Of a stretch of DNA of 64,000 nt, positions 17,462-26,449 are shown in pieces (position 1 is the first letter of the stretch; each line of letters opens with the position of its first letter). The position numbers and the translations under genes were made by a program. Source of the stretch: Sandaracinaceae bacterium (lineage in GTDB: Bacteria > Myxococcota_A > Polyangia > Polyangiales > Houyiibacteriaceae). Location: the NCBI GenBank assembly GCA_020633075.1, contig JACKEI010000001.1, positions 1,922,001 through 1,986,000 of the forward strand. Reading direction: 5' to 3'. A model generated the notes under the pieces. That model worked only from the letters and a program-made list of their open reading frames with translations. It ran no database searches and was not told the origin of the DNA.

Positions 17462-20400
17462 GACTGATCTCCGGTGGCTGCGGCTTCCCCGCCGGCCGTC
17501 TGCGCGTCATCGCCCGAACCAAGCTCTTCCGCACCCGGCCGCGACGGCGGTTCCACCATGTAGTCTGGAGGACCACGGAGCTCGGCCGACATGGGGTACT
17601 CGCGCGGGTTCAAGCGGTTGAGGTTCGCCTCGCAAGCACGCGACCACTGATTGAACCAGCGCACGTTGGTCGCGGTGGTCAGACAGAAGCGGTACTTGTC
17701 GATGGCTTCGCGAAGGTAGGGCTCCGACGCGTCGTCCAACGCCGTGACGTAGATGCCGTAGAGCTCCTCGTCGCGCTCGATCTCGGCCGGGATGGGCGCC
17801 TCGCGGAAGGCCTGCACGAAGCGGTCGAACATCTCGCCGATACGGGATGCGGCGGCGATCTGCCAAGGCGGCGAGTCGATGGTCCCGGTTCCCTCGATCT
17901 CCACCGTGACGGTGGCGATCTTGTTGTACTCGTTGATGGCCGCGCCGATGGCCGCGAACTTCCGTTGCACCCACTGGATGAACTCGGTCTGCGCCCAGCG
18001 GTTGACCCGGTCCAGGCTGCGACCGCCGCGGTACTCGGGGAAACGAATGGCCTGCGCCTCTTGGAACTTGTACTCCGCGAGGTAGAAGAGCGCCTCCGAC
18101 GTAGCGTCGACCGCCTGCCTCACCCACGCGACGCGCTCTTCTTGAGACACGTCCTCCATGCCGAGAATGCGCCGTGCTGCACCACGCTGCCACGCAGCCG
18201 CGGCCGCACGGAAGTTGGAGGCCGCCCCACCCTGGTCGTCCTGCGCCCACATCGCCCGTCCGATGGCCGTGTTGGCCTGGATGATCTGGTGGGGCGAGGC
18301 CGTGCGACCGTAGTCGCGCAAGAAGTGCCGGTAGTAGCGGATCGTGTGGTCCAGCTGGTTGGTGCGCTCGTAGATCGAGCCGATGGAGAAGTGCACCTGG
18401 GCCGTCTCACGAGGCCGCGTGCGACCGTAGTTCGTCGCGAAGAGCTCTGCGTTCGCGATGGCCTGCTCCGTGTCACCGAGACCCATGCGGAACAGGGTCG
18501 CGTTGCGGAGCGCGTCCGGGGCGCTGGGGCACAGGCTGGCTGCGCGGTCAGCGTCGGAGCAGTCGGTGCCGTCCATGCGCGGATACTCACGAGCGAAACG
18601 CTCGTAGAACTCTGCGGCCCGCTCGTAGAAGGCGAGTGACTGGTAGTTGGCGCCAATGAGGTAGACCGACTTGGCCGCCAGCGGACTGTCGGGGTGCAGG
18701 CGGATCAGGTTCTGACGCGCCTGGATCGCCAGACCCACCAGGTTGGCCGCCTCGAGGTTGAGGGCCGCGTTCCAGAGGAGCTCGTCCTTCGCGCCGCAGT
18801 CCTGGAACTCGACGTAGATGTCGCGGTAGACACCAGCAGCCTCACGGAACTGGTGGTTGCGCTCGAAGAGCTCGGCCTGCTTGCGCCGCAGCTGACAGCG
18901 AATCGTGTCCAGCACGGGACACAGGTCCTCGTACTGCTGACGACGCGCGGGCGTGGCGCAGTAGAGCTGCGCCAAGGGCGGGATGGCGGTCTCCATCTCG
19001 GTGAGACAGGCCGCGTTGCCGTTGCCGATCAGCGTGCCGAGGACGTTGAGGCTGTCCAGGTACAGGTTGGCCGCGAACTCGGCCTGCTCCGCGGTGGGGT
19101 GGTTCATCGCGATGTCGCGGAACGCCACGGCGGCTTCCTGATAGTGGTTGGCCTCGTAGTAGATGCGTGCGCGGCGGTACTTGACCGTCACGACCTCGCT
19201 GGCCTCCGTGACGAAGCACAAGTAGCGGTTGAACGCGCGGACCATGCCCGCCTCGAGCTCCGTCAGGGGGCGGGGGGCGTACTGGGAGGATGCGTCCTGC
19301 CCAGCAGCGGCCGGAGGCGCTGCCGTGCGAACCTCGCCCTCGCGGCCCTGGTACTGCGCCTGATAGAGGTTGTTGTAGCAGAGCACCGCAGCGTACGCGG
19401 CGTCGGCCGTGTACTCACCACGGGGGTCCAGGCTGACGACCTGGTCGAAGGCCGGGCCGCAGCGCTGCCAGTCCTGCATCTTCCAGAGCAGCTCGGCGGC
19501 GTAGTAGCTGATGCGGTAGCGCGTGGGTCGGTCGCGCGGGTCGATGTCGGCGAACTCGAGCTCGTCCAGATCGGGGTAGCCGTCCAGGATGAGCTGATAG
19601 AGCGCCGCAGCTGCGCGCATCGTCTCGACGTTGTTGGTGCCCGGATGCTCTTCGTCCGCGCCGACCGCCTCGCGGTGCAAGCCAACGGCCTGCCACAAGA
19701 GCACGGTCGCGGTCTCGGCCTTGCACTCGTTACGAGCGGCCACAGGGTGGGACTCGTCCGCCACGAAGCGCGCCTGGATGTCGCGCAGGCGGCTGAGCTC
19801 ACGCACGTGCGCCTGGCGGTCCGAGTTCTTGGAGATGGTCGCGTTGGTGACCTTCGACTGCCACTTGCAGAGGTGGTCGCTGTTGGGCGACTCGGCCATC
19901 AGCTGGTGGTAGACGGCGATCGTCTCGTCCCAGTGACCGGTGTCGTAGTACTGCTCACCCAGCGACTCGAGCATGCGCAGCGCCTCGGCTTCGTCCGTGG
20001 CGTACCGCCGGAAGAAGCGCAGGGCCTGGTTCGGCGAGCCGGTCCGTGCGTACGGCATGATCAGCTCGAGGCGCGCCTTGCGAGCCAGGTTGCCACCATC
20101 GGCGGCGGACTCGTTCTGCGTCGCGAACTCGATGACCTGCACGAAGGCGCGCAGAGATGCCGCGAAGTCCTCGTTGTTGTACTGAGCCCACGCGGACTTG
20201 TAGAGCGCGTAACCGTAGACCGAGTTGTTCTCGGGCGGGTACTCCACGACCTTGTTGTAGAAGCGCAGGGCCGCGTCCATGTCGCCCTCGTCGAAGTAGT
20301 ACTCGCCGAAGCTCAGGTACGCGTGCGGAACGAAGCGGCTGGTGGGGTAGTCCTGGATGAGCTTCAGGTAGACCTCACGCGCCTGGTCGTGCTCACGAAT

Positions 20401-21054
20401 CTCGCTCAAGCCGAAGGCCAGCGAGAAGAGCACCTCGTCCATGCGCGGGTAGTCCGCGTGCTCGGTCATGAGCTGGTAGTAGGCGCGGATGGTGTCGCGC
20501 TGAGCCTCGGACAGGCGATCGCGCGCGGCCTGCTGACCCTGGCGCTGGGTCGCGCACTGCGTGCGGTTCGGGTGGTTGTTGCAGTGCTCGTAGATGGGCT
20601 CGTTGAAGGACTGCACGTCCGCGTTGAGCGCCGCCTGGAACTCGAACAAGGTCGAAGCCAAGCGCAGGAGGATCTCCGGACGGCGGGGGTCTGTCTGACG
20701 CGTGTTGCGCACCAGACGACGCAGCAGCGTCACCTCTTGCTCCACCAGCGCACGCTGGCGGGCTTGGATCTGAGCGCCCCGGGCCTCTGCCTGGCGGTCG
20801 ATCTGGTACTCTGGGCCGGCGGTCTCGGTGGCCGCGCGCTGGTCGGGGCCAACCCCGGACGGAGCACGTGAACCCGCCCGGACCTCGCGGCGCTCCAGGC
20901 CCTCCTGGCAGGCCTCGACCTCTTCACGGACGTTTGGCGGAATGCACACGCCGCCGGTCTGAGCGACCGCGACGCTTGCCCCGAACGCGACCGCGCCGAA
21001 GGGGGCGACAATCGCCAGCAGGAGACCAACTTGGGAGATTTGGTTTCGACTCAT
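17458..21054 (-). CDS. gltD: Large exported TPR protein, GltD/AgmU-like
   Basis: An 1198-aa protein with a classical signal peptide (MSRNQISQVGLLLAIVAPFG, cleavage near VAVAQ at residue 32), so periplasmic. The rest is mostly TPR or Sel1-like hairpins, recognisable in segments such as EVYLKLIQDYPTSRFVPHAY, AVYHQLMAESPNSDH, FYERFAREYPRMDG and TIRYYRHFLRDYG, interspersed with non-repeat stretches. The pattern A..Y..L...YP resembles YfgC/Tol-associated CpoB-type repeats. AgmU/GltD of Myxococcus is a TPR protein of about this length. The upstream gene stops 3 bp before this ATG and the TPR lipoprotein downstream starts inside this stop codon, so three genes are translationally coupled. The last ~40 residues are acidic and Gly/Ala-rich. 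Confidence 0.78.
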   Translation of the reverse strand: MSRNQISQVGLLLAIVAPFGAVAFGASVAVAQTGGVCIPPNVREEVEACQEGLERREVRAGSRAPSGVGPDQRAATETAGPEYQIDRQAEARGAQIQARQRALVEQEVTLLRRLVRNTRQTDPRRPEILLRLASTLFEFQAALNADVQSFNEPIYEHCNNHPNRTQCATQRQGQQAARDRLSEAQRDTIRAYYQLMTEHADYPRMDEVLFSLAFGLSEIREHDQAREVYLKLIQDYPTSRFVPHAYLSFGEYYFDEGDMDAALRFYNKVVEYPPENNSVYGYALYKSAWAQYNNEDFAASLRAFVQVIEFATQNESAADGGNLARKARLELIMPYARTGSPNQALRFFRRYATDEAEALRMLESLGEQYYDTGHWDETIAVYHQLMAESPNSDHLCKWQSKVTNATISKNSDRQAHVRELSRLRDIQARFVADESHPVAARNECKAETATVLLWQAVGLHREAVGADEEHPGTNNVETMRAAAALYQLILDGYPDLDELEFADIDPRDRPTRYRISYYAAELLWKMQDWQRCGPAFDQVVSLDPRGEYTADAAYAAVLCYNNLYQAQYQGREGEVRTAAPPAAAGQDASSQYAPRPLTELEAGMVRAFNRYLCFVTEASEVVTVKYRRARIYYEANHYQEAAVAFRDIAMNHPTAEQAEFAANLYLDSLNVLGTLIGNGNAACLTEMETAIPPLAQLYCATPARRQQYEDLCPVLDTIRCQLRRKQAELFERNHQFREAAGVYRDIYVEFQDCGAKDELLWNAALNLEAANLVGLAIQARQNLIRLHPDSPLAAKSVYLIGANYQSLAFYERAAEFYERFAREYPRMDGTDCSDADRAASLCPSAPDALRNATLFRMGLGDTEQAIANAELFATNYGRTRPRETAQVHFSIGSIYERTNQLDHTIRYYRHFLRDYGRTASPHQIIQANTAIGRAMWAQDDQGGAASNFRAAAAAWQRGAARRILGMEDVSQEERVAWVRQAVDATSEALFYLAEYKFQEAQAIRFPEYRGGRSLDRVNRWAQTEFIQWVQRKFAAIGAAINEYNKIATVTVEIEGTGTIDSPPWQIAAASRIGEMFDRFVQAFREAPIPAEIERDEELYGIYVTALDDASEPYLREAIDKYRFCLTTATNVRWFNQWSRACEANLNRLNPREYPMSAELRGPPDYMVEPPSRPGAEELGSGDDAQTAGGEAAATGDQS

Positions 21055-21057
21055 CGT

Positions 21058-22713
21058 TCACCTACCGCACTGGTTGGTGACCTGCTGACGGTAGAAGCCC
21101 AGCTCATCGCGCCAGTACTCACCGTCGAAGGGCCACATTTGGTGCTCTTCGTCCACGACCACGTCGCCGGCAGCGGCGCTCCGAATGGCGGTGAACTGCT
21201 CTTGGGTCTCCTGGTCGAGCTCGTCACGCCGGAAGGCGACGATCTCGACCTCGACCGTGTCGACCTGGTTGCTCAGGTCCATGAGCTCGTCGATGAGGCG
21301 GTTGTAGCGCCCGCGAGCGAGGTCACCGGTCTGGTCGACCGCGAAGGACTTCGCGAGCGCGACGTCCTGAAGGACGCGCCCGCCCGCACCCGAGTTCTGG
21401 AAAGCCTCGGTCATCTCGTTGAGGCGCGCCTCTTCCGCGTCGAGCAGCCGGACGTACTCCACGTTCTGCAGCAGAGTACGGTCCGACATGGCGGAGGACA
21501 CCAGGCCGCGGATGCGCGGCGAGAGGTCCGCCTCGCCGGCGCGGACGCGCTGCAGGAACTCGTAGAACGCGGTGTTGTCGGTGAAGTTCTGGAGGGTGGC
21601 CTCGAGCTCGTCACGGACGGGATCGTAGCGCTCGTGGAAGCTCCGGATGGTCGCCTCGGCGTTGTCGATCTGACAGTTGACGAAGAAGGTCACGGCCTTG
21701 ATGACGAGGGCCTCGGGGTAGTACGCCTGCGGGAAGTACGGCGACTCGAGGCTGTGGACGTTGCCGAGCGCGCGCGAGAACTGGTCCGCCAGGAAGAACG
21801 CCCAGCTGGACTCGAACATGGCGTCCAACCAGTACTCCGAGGAGACATCCACCTGGTTCCAGCTCTCCACGGCCTGACCGAGGATGGTGCCGTCCACGTC
21901 GCGATTGCCCTCGGCGTCCACGCGGTTGGCGGCCGTGTAGTACACGCGCGCCAGCGAGATCCACGCCAGGTTGCGCACGCGATCCGGGTCGTCCGTGTGA
22001 ACGGTGCCGGCGTCCAGGCCCTCGAGGATGGCGCGCAGCGCGCGCACCGCGGGGCGGGCACGGCGCAGACGCACGTTGGTGATGCCCTGGAAGAACTTGG
22101 CGTCCACGAAGTACACCGAGCTGGGCGGCACGCGCCCGAACAGCTCCGCGGCCTGCTCGAAGTCGCCGTCCTGATAGAGGTAGCGACCCATGAGGTACAG
22201 CAGCTGATGGTACAGCTCGAGCGACGCGGGGGTGTTGAACGCCTCGAGCGAGGCGACGCCGTAGCGTCCGATCTTCTCGATGATGCCGGCGGGCTCGGGC
22301 AGCTGCGACGCGAGCTGCACCAGCCACTGCAGCGTCTCGGCGAAGAACAGGTGCCCCTCACCGAGCGCCCCGATCTCGTCGAAGATGACGAGCGCGGACT
22401 GGTAGAAGCGCAGGTGGTAGAAGCACTTGCCCAGGAAGAACTGCGCCTTGTGTACGTTACCGGCGTTGTCCGTGGTCTCCCCATCGATGATGCGTTGGAA
22501 GATCACGGCCGCCTGCGCGTACTCGTTCGCCGCATAGAGACGCAGTGCCTCGGTCAGCTGTGGCGAAGGAGGCCCTTCGGTGGGGGCCTGCGGCGTCACC
22601 GCGACCTCTTCCTCACCGAATGTCATGTCCTGCGCGGCGGCGGACGAGCTCGTCCCCGCCAACACCAAGGCGCTCGTGACGAACCAGATTCCCAGTAGAC
22701 TGCAACGAGTCAT
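21058..22713 (-). CDS. Exported TPR-like protein, first gene of the Glt-like operon
   Basis: A 551-aa protein. ATG 22713 is chosen because GAGGAG lies 8 bases upstream and the protein then starts with a signal peptide (MTRCSLLGIWFVTSALVLAG, cleavage near SAAAQ). The longer open frame to 22821 would bury it and would begin inside the promoter. The body is helical and TPR-like (ALRLYAANEYAQAAVIFQRI, then ELYHQLLYLMGRYLYQDGDF and FEQAAELFGRVPP), and the C-terminal third contains a longer coiled segment around LDAEEARLNEMTEAFQNSG. It is periplasmic by the leader. It is the promoter-proximal gene of the cluster and ends 3 bp before the GltD-like gene. GltC of Myxococcus is also an exported TPR-type protein, but I cannot confirm that this is its counterpart. 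Confidence 0.75.
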   Translation of the reverse strand: MTRCSLLGIWFVTSALVLAGTSSSAAAQDMTFGEEEVAVTPQAPTEGPPSPQLTEALRLYAANEYAQAAVIFQRIIDGETTDNAGNVHKAQFFLGKCFYHLRFYQSALVIFDEIGALGEGHLFFAETLQWLVQLASQLPEPAGIIEKIGRYGVASLEAFNTPASLELYHQLLYLMGRYLYQDGDFEQAAELFGRVPPSSVYFVDAKFFQGITNVRLRRARPAVRALRAILEGLDAGTVHTDDPDRVRNLAWISLARVYYTAANRVDAEGNRDVDGTILGQAVESWNQVDVSSEYWLDAMFESSWAFFLADQFSRALGNVHSLESPYFPQAYYPEALVIKAVTFFVNCQIDNAEATIRSFHERYDPVRDELEATLQNFTDNTAFYEFLQRVRAGEADLSPRIRGLVSSAMSDRTLLQNVEYVRLLDAEEARLNEMTEAFQNSGAGGRVLQDVALAKSFAVDQTGDLARGRYNRLIDELMDLSNQVDTVEVEIVAFRRDELDQETQEQFTAIRSAAAGDVVVDEEHQMWPFDGEYWRDELGFYRQQVTNQCGR

Positions 22714-23087
22714 CGTGTCGCTCCTCAAGGCGGGCCAACCTTCCACGTGTGCAGGGCCGCAGTGGCAGCCCCAAATCTTCAACAAAAACGGCAAGTTGGA
22801 CCTAAATCGGGAGGCCATCATAAGAAGACCTGGCTGCGAATGTCAAGCCTATCCTTCGGTGGGTACCGCAGACCGTGGTGCGGGTCGCGATTGTCGTTCG
22901 TGCTGCTTGACGCGTCGTCATGGGATTGAGTAGGTTCGGTGGTCTCGCTGGGCGCCCGGGAATCCGAGCCGTGGCGGCAACACCACTCCTTGACCTAGAC
23001 ACCCAATCTCGACGACTCTTGGGTCTTGCGGCGCTGGTCTTCTACGCAGGTCGAAACAGAGGCCTGTAACCACTCTCCGGAGCATCG
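22714..23087. other. Divergent intergenic region between the Glt-like operon and a lipoprotein gene
   Basis: The 374-bp gap drives transcription both ways. The minus side has a near-consensus promoter (22817-22846) and a ~97-nt leader. On the plus side only weak promoter-like matches are visible before the lipoprotein gene. No open frame here has coding character. Confidence 0.6.
22817..22846 (-). promoter_or_regulatory. Near-consensus housekeeping promoter of the Glt-like operon
   Basis: On the minus strand a perfect TTGACA (22841-22846) is followed after 18 bp by TATGAT (22817-22822, 5/6). The transcript would start near 22810, leaving a ~97-nt leader with GAGGAG before ATG 22713. It is the best promoter match in the window. 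Confidence 0.75.
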
Positions 23088-23498
23088 ATGTCTCAGCTTC
23101 TCTCCCGTTCCCAAAAGCTTCTGCGGGTAACCGCGCTGGCCCTTTTCGGCCTCGCGATGCTCGGCTGTCCGGCCACCTCCGGCGTGGGTGACCCTTGCGA
23201 CCCCGAGAGCGTGCCGGGCGGCGGCTTCGATCCGAACGAGGTCTACCTCGAGACCAGCTCGGTGCAGTGCCGGACGCGCGTGTGCATGGTGTACAAGATC
23301 GACGGCCTCCCGTCGGACTCGCAGGCCAACGAAGATCGCGTGTACTGCAGCTGCCGCTGCGACGCACCGGCGGACTCGAACACACCCACGTGCAACTGCC
23401 CCAACGGCTTCGTGTGCGAGACCATCCTGAACCAGGGCGGCAGCGGCATCCAGGGTGGCTACTGCGTGCTCGAGGAAGACGCAGTCCCGGTGATGTAG
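23088..23498 (+). CDS. Cysteine-rich lipoprotein of unknown function
   Basis: A 136-aa protein with a textbook lipoprotein leader (MSQLLSRSQKLLRVTALALF, lipobox LAMLGC). The mature part has about 12 cysteines in closely spaced pairs (CRTRVC, CSCRC, CNCPNGFVC), a pattern of disulfide-stabilised surface domains in myxobacteria and not of haem or iron-sulfur binding. CCGGAG precedes the ATG. It is monocistronic: divergent from the Glt-like operon and followed 60 bp later by a strong terminator. I do not recognise the family and assign no function. Confidence 0.8.
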   Translation: MSQLLSRSQKLLRVTALALFGLAMLGCPATSGVGDPCDPESVPGGGFDPNEVYLETSSVQCRTRVCMVYKIDGLPSDSQANEDRVYCSCRCDAPADSNTPTCNCPNGFVCETILNQGGSGIQGGYCVLEEDAVPVM

Positions 23499-23560
23499 CG
23501 CGCTGCCCGCGAGCAAGTCGCGGTCAACGCCGTGCGCGAGGCCCTGCCCGTCGCGCGTGT

Positions 23561-23592
23561 AGGCGCCCCTCGAGAGAGGCGGCGCCTTTTTC
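23561..23592 (+). terminator. Rho-independent terminator after the Cys-rich lipoprotein gene
   Basis: AGGCGCC plus CCTC pairs with GAGG and GGCGCCT (one bulged C, loop GAGA), followed by TTTTT and CGTG. The same GGCGCCTTTTTCGTG ending occurs in the minus-strand terminator at 13349. Confidence 0.85.
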
Positions 23593-23722
23593 GTGGCGCG
23601 CTGTGCAGCGCAAAGACCCAGCTCGCGAAACGGCGATCGGCGATCCGAATCTGACCGCTCCAGCCACGGCTGGCCCCGGATCGGGTCGCCCGAGAAAGGC
23701 TGGGGCCTCGACGGAGCGCGAG

Positions 23723-24085
23723 CTAGAGCGCCCCCTCGTAATACTCCATGCGGGGCTGCCCCCGCACGCCGTCGAAGGTCAACGCGGCCGCGTCCAGCCG
23801 AACAGCCTGCCCAGACCGCCCTTCCCGTCGAAGCCACTGCCGCGTGGCCTCCCGCACGCGCGCGACCTTGGCGCGGTTGATGGTCTCGGCCGGCGTCCCG
23901 TAGCGATCGCTCGTGCGAGACCGGACCTCGCACACCACGAGGACCCCGTTGCGCTCCGCGACGACGTCCAGCTCCAAGCGCCCGGCGCGCACGTTCAGAC
24001 CCAGCAGCCGGTAGCCCTGCCGCACGAGGTGCTGCGCGACGTATTGCTCGCCGCGCCGCGCCAATTGCTGTCGTTCGATGGTCAT
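23723..24085 (-). CDS. YraN/UPF0102 family nuclease-like protein
   Basis: A 120-aa protein of the usual UPF0102 length. Family hallmarks are visible: GEQYVAQHLVRQGYRLLGLN, then a Glu-x-Asp pair in GRLELDVVAERNG and the strand VVCEVRSR, together the D...ExK/R-type active site of the restriction-endonuclease-like fold. The family is thought to act on branched or damaged DNA, but its cellular role is not settled. The first catalytic position reads GRLELD where GEIDL is commoner, so activity may be altered. The gene starts 37 bp after the HAMP-protein gene ends on the same strand and ends without a recognisable terminator. The ribosome-binding site is weak. Confidence 0.85.
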   Translation of the reverse strand: MTIERQQLARRGEQYVAQHLVRQGYRLLGLNVRAGRLELDVVAERNGVLVVCEVRSRTSDRYGTPAETINRAKVARVREATRQWLRREGRSGQAVRLDAAALTFDGVRGQPRMEYYEGAL

Positions 24086-24122
24086 GAGGCGAGCCTAGCC
24101 GCCCCCTGTGACATCGCGCCGC

Positions 24123-24740
24123 TCAGTCGATGGCGGCCTGCATCCGGTCGCGGACGCCCTGGATGGCCTCGAGGTGCTCCATCGGGACGCCAGCCTCCCG
24201 CGCGTGGGCGATCGCGGCGTCCAGCTCGGCGATCTCCTTCGCCTGTGCGGCACGCAACGACGTGATCATCTCCGCGAACGCCTCGAAGACCTCCTGCAGC
24301 TCGTCTCCCTTGCGCAGCTTCCCCATGATCTTCAGCTTACCGCTCGCAACTTCGTGGATGAGCAGGCGCAGCTTGTATGCGGGCCCTACCAAGCGGTGCG
24401 TCACGATGATGCCGGTCAGGCCGAGGATGACCCCCATCAAGACGATGCCGCCCACGATGTTCAGCAGCACCTCGCGATCGCGCTCGGCGGACATCTCCTC
24501 CAGGCTGCCCTGCAAGGGCGCGTCGATCTCCATCATGGCCATCTGGATGGTGAGGCTCTCGGTCTGAGCCTTCGACGACCGGTATGCGATGCTCCCCAGC
24601 ACCGACGCCACGACCACCGTGACCAACACGACCATGCCCGTGTACTTCAGCTGGAAGCGGGGATCGAGCAGGTAGTTCCGCAGGTGGCGCTTTGGTTTTC
24701 CGCCCTGGGGCGGGCTCGCTGTCGGTGCCTGGGAGGTCAT
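24123..24740 (-). CDS. Membrane protein with HAMP domain, no output domain
   Basis: A 205-aa protein: a short basic cytoplasmic N-terminus, membrane helix at about 34-53, a ~38-residue periplasmic loop, second helix at about 92-113, then a HAMP-like linker (114-165, with VTHRLVGPAYKLRLLIHEVA and KGDELQEVFEAF) and a coiled helix to the end. This is the architecture of the front half of a chemoreceptor or sensor kinase, but no kinase, cyclase or methyl-accepting domain follows. It must signal through a partner or serve a structural role. It sits between a HEAT-repeat exported protein (132 bp upstream) and yraN (37 bp downstream), all on one strand. Confidence 0.85.
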   Translation of the reverse strand: MTSQAPTASPPQGGKPKRHLRNYLLDPRFQLKYTGMVVLVTVVVASVLGSIAYRSSKAQTESLTIQMAMMEIDAPLQGSLEEMSAERDREVLLNIVGGIVLMGVILGLTGIIVTHRLVGPAYKLRLLIHEVASGKLKIMGKLRKGDELQEVFEAFAEMITSLRAAQAKEIAELDAAIAHAREAGVPMEHLEAIQGVRDRMQAAID

Positions 24741-24872
24741 GTGTTCTTCGTCCGTCGAGACCGGGCCCGAACATCCGGCCGGCTCGCGGGGATCGTATGC
24801 CCCTCCGGCCGTCCGCTCAACTTCTCCGTCGCTCCCTTGGCAGAGGCAAACGCCCCGCGGGAGCTCGGGCGC

Positions 24873-25757
24873 TCAGCGCGAGGCACGCGCCCCACTCGCT
24901 TCCATGGCTTGCGGGAGACGCCGAAGGGAGCCCTGCACGGCCCCCTGGACCGCGCGGCGCACGGCCTCCGGTCCCCTCGCGTTCGGTACCCGTGCAGAGC
25001 CACTCAACATGGCCCGCATGTCCCGACCAGGGTACGTCGCCAGGATCACGGACACCCGCGCCGTAGTTCCGTCGGCGGCCTGCTCGACGCTGACGACCGA
25101 CGCGTCCACGTAGTAGCCAACCAGCCGGTTGGAGCGCAGCGCGCTCGTGCCGGCGGCGGTGCTCTCACCCGATGGCGCCAGCACCACGCCTTCCACCGCA
25201 CCCACCTGCTCCGTGATGTACTGCTGCAGGGCTTGCAGCTCACTCGCTGGGAGCGCGGACGAATTGTCGCCGGGCACCCCGATCGCCACATAGTAGCGCG
25301 GCGTCCCCGTCGTTCGGGGCGTGGTCCCCGTCCGACCCGTGGCCGTCGCGGTGGCCGCCGCGGGCGTGGCGCCGGCAGCCTCGAGGCTGGCGATGGCCCG
25401 GCGCTCGGCGTCCCGCACGGTGGCGTCGCGCTCGGACGCCTCGGCGGTCCGCAGCGCCGCGAGCACCTGCGTGTCCGCGAGGCGCTCCATCGCGGAGGCT
25501 GCGGCAGCGCGCACTGCGGGCGCCTCATCGCGCAACGCCGCAGTCAGCGCCGTGCGCACCTGCGCGGACGGCGTGACACGCCCGAGGGCGAGCGCGGCCT
25601 GTGCACGCACGCTGAACGACGTCGACGACCCCAAGAGATCGATGAAGTACTGAGTGCGGTCGGTCTGCGCGCTCGCTACGGCGGACGCCAGCACCACCGC
25701 ACCGATCAGCGCGATCCACGTGCTCTTCACTCGTCGCGTTCCATCGCGTCGCGCCAT
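24873..25757 (-). CDS. Exported HEAT-repeat protein
   Basis: A 294-aa protein. ATG 25757 follows GAGGAG by 9 bases and gives a leader (STWIALIGAVVLASAVASAQ). An upstream in-frame ATG at 25826 would bury it. Residues about 40-135 contain two to three HEAT repeats (VRAQAALALGRVTPSAQVR, VRAAAASAMERLADTQVLAA), then a Thr/Ala/Gly-rich linker and a ~140-residue alpha/beta domain that starts YYVAIGVPGDNSS. The same order, HEAT then this C-terminal domain, is common in myxobacterial exported proteins of unknown role. Periplasmic location is inferred. The gene is divergent from the UPF0262 gene with 200 bp between them. Confidence 0.75.
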   Translation of the reverse strand: MARRDGTRRVKSTWIALIGAVVLASAVASAQTDRTQYFIDLLGSSTSFSVRAQAALALGRVTPSAQVRTALTAALRDEAPAVRAAAASAMERLADTQVLAALRTAEASERDATVRDAERRAIASLEAAGATPAAATATATGRTGTTPRTTGTPRYYVAIGVPGDNSSALPASELQALQQYITEQVGAVEGVVLAPSGESTAAGTSALRSNRLVGYYVDASVVSVEQAADGTTARVSVILATYPGRDMRAMLSGSARVPNARGPEAVRRAVQGAVQGSLRRLPQAMEASGARASR

Positions 25758-25957
25758 GCCAGCGTGCTCCTCGAAAAACCGTGATGTGCCCGATCGCTCG
25801 GGCGCCGCGTCTCCGACGACGGCCACGGATGAATGTTCACCGCGCGGCGAACGAGCAGAGTATCACCCGTTCCGACGCCGCTTTCCAGAGCCAAATAGGC
25901 GAAAACCCCGACCGCGGAACAAGCCGTTCTGAGTGAAACCCTGGTACCCTCCCAAAC

Positions 25958-26449
25958 ATGTCCTTGCGTGACATCGAGATCGATCCGTCGACCTACCGCG
26001 CCGCCGACGAGGTAAGGCAGATCGAGTGGGAGGCCAACATCCAGGAGCTCTTGGAACCAGGCCACGCGGTGGTGGCACATGGCGGCACCTTGCTCACCAT
26101 TGACCACACCGAGCAGCAGTTCGTGCTGACCCTCAAAGACGACAGCGGCGCGATCGTGGCGAGCGCAGCGCTCCTGCACCACACGCTGCGCGACGGAATC
26201 CGCGAGTACGTCGAGATCGTTCGACAGATCGCAGGCCTCGACCAGGAAGGCGGCGGCGTGGCGCGACTCGAGGCGCTCGACATGGCCAAGAAGGCGACCC
26301 ACGACAGGATCGCGCGCACGCTCAAGCGCGAGCTTCGCCCCCTCGGGATCGATCACGACACGGCGCGTCGACTGTTCACGCTGCTGCTGTCCATTCGAGT
26401 GGACACGACGCGACTGCACGGCGTACACGGTCACCGGAGAATCGGATGA
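25958..26449 (+). CDS. UPF0262 family protein
   Basis: A 163-aa cytoplasmic protein. The C-terminal half has the family signature: EALDMAKKATHDRIA, then GIDHDTARRLFTLLL. The family is best known from alphaproteobacteria and has no established function. The ATG at 25958 lacks a Shine-Dalgarno sequence (ACCCTCCCAAAC precedes it), so translation may be leaderless or weak. The stop overlaps the next start by 4 bp (ATGA), tying it to the nucleosidase-like gene. Confidence 0.8.
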   Translation: MSLRDIEIDPSTYRAADEVRQIEWEANIQELLEPGHAVVAHGGTLLTIDHTEQQFVLTLKDDSGAIVASAALLHHTLRDGIREYVEIVRQIAGLDQEGGGVARLEALDMAKKATHDRIARTLKRELRPLGIDHDTARRLFTLLLSIRVDTTRLHGVHGHRRIG

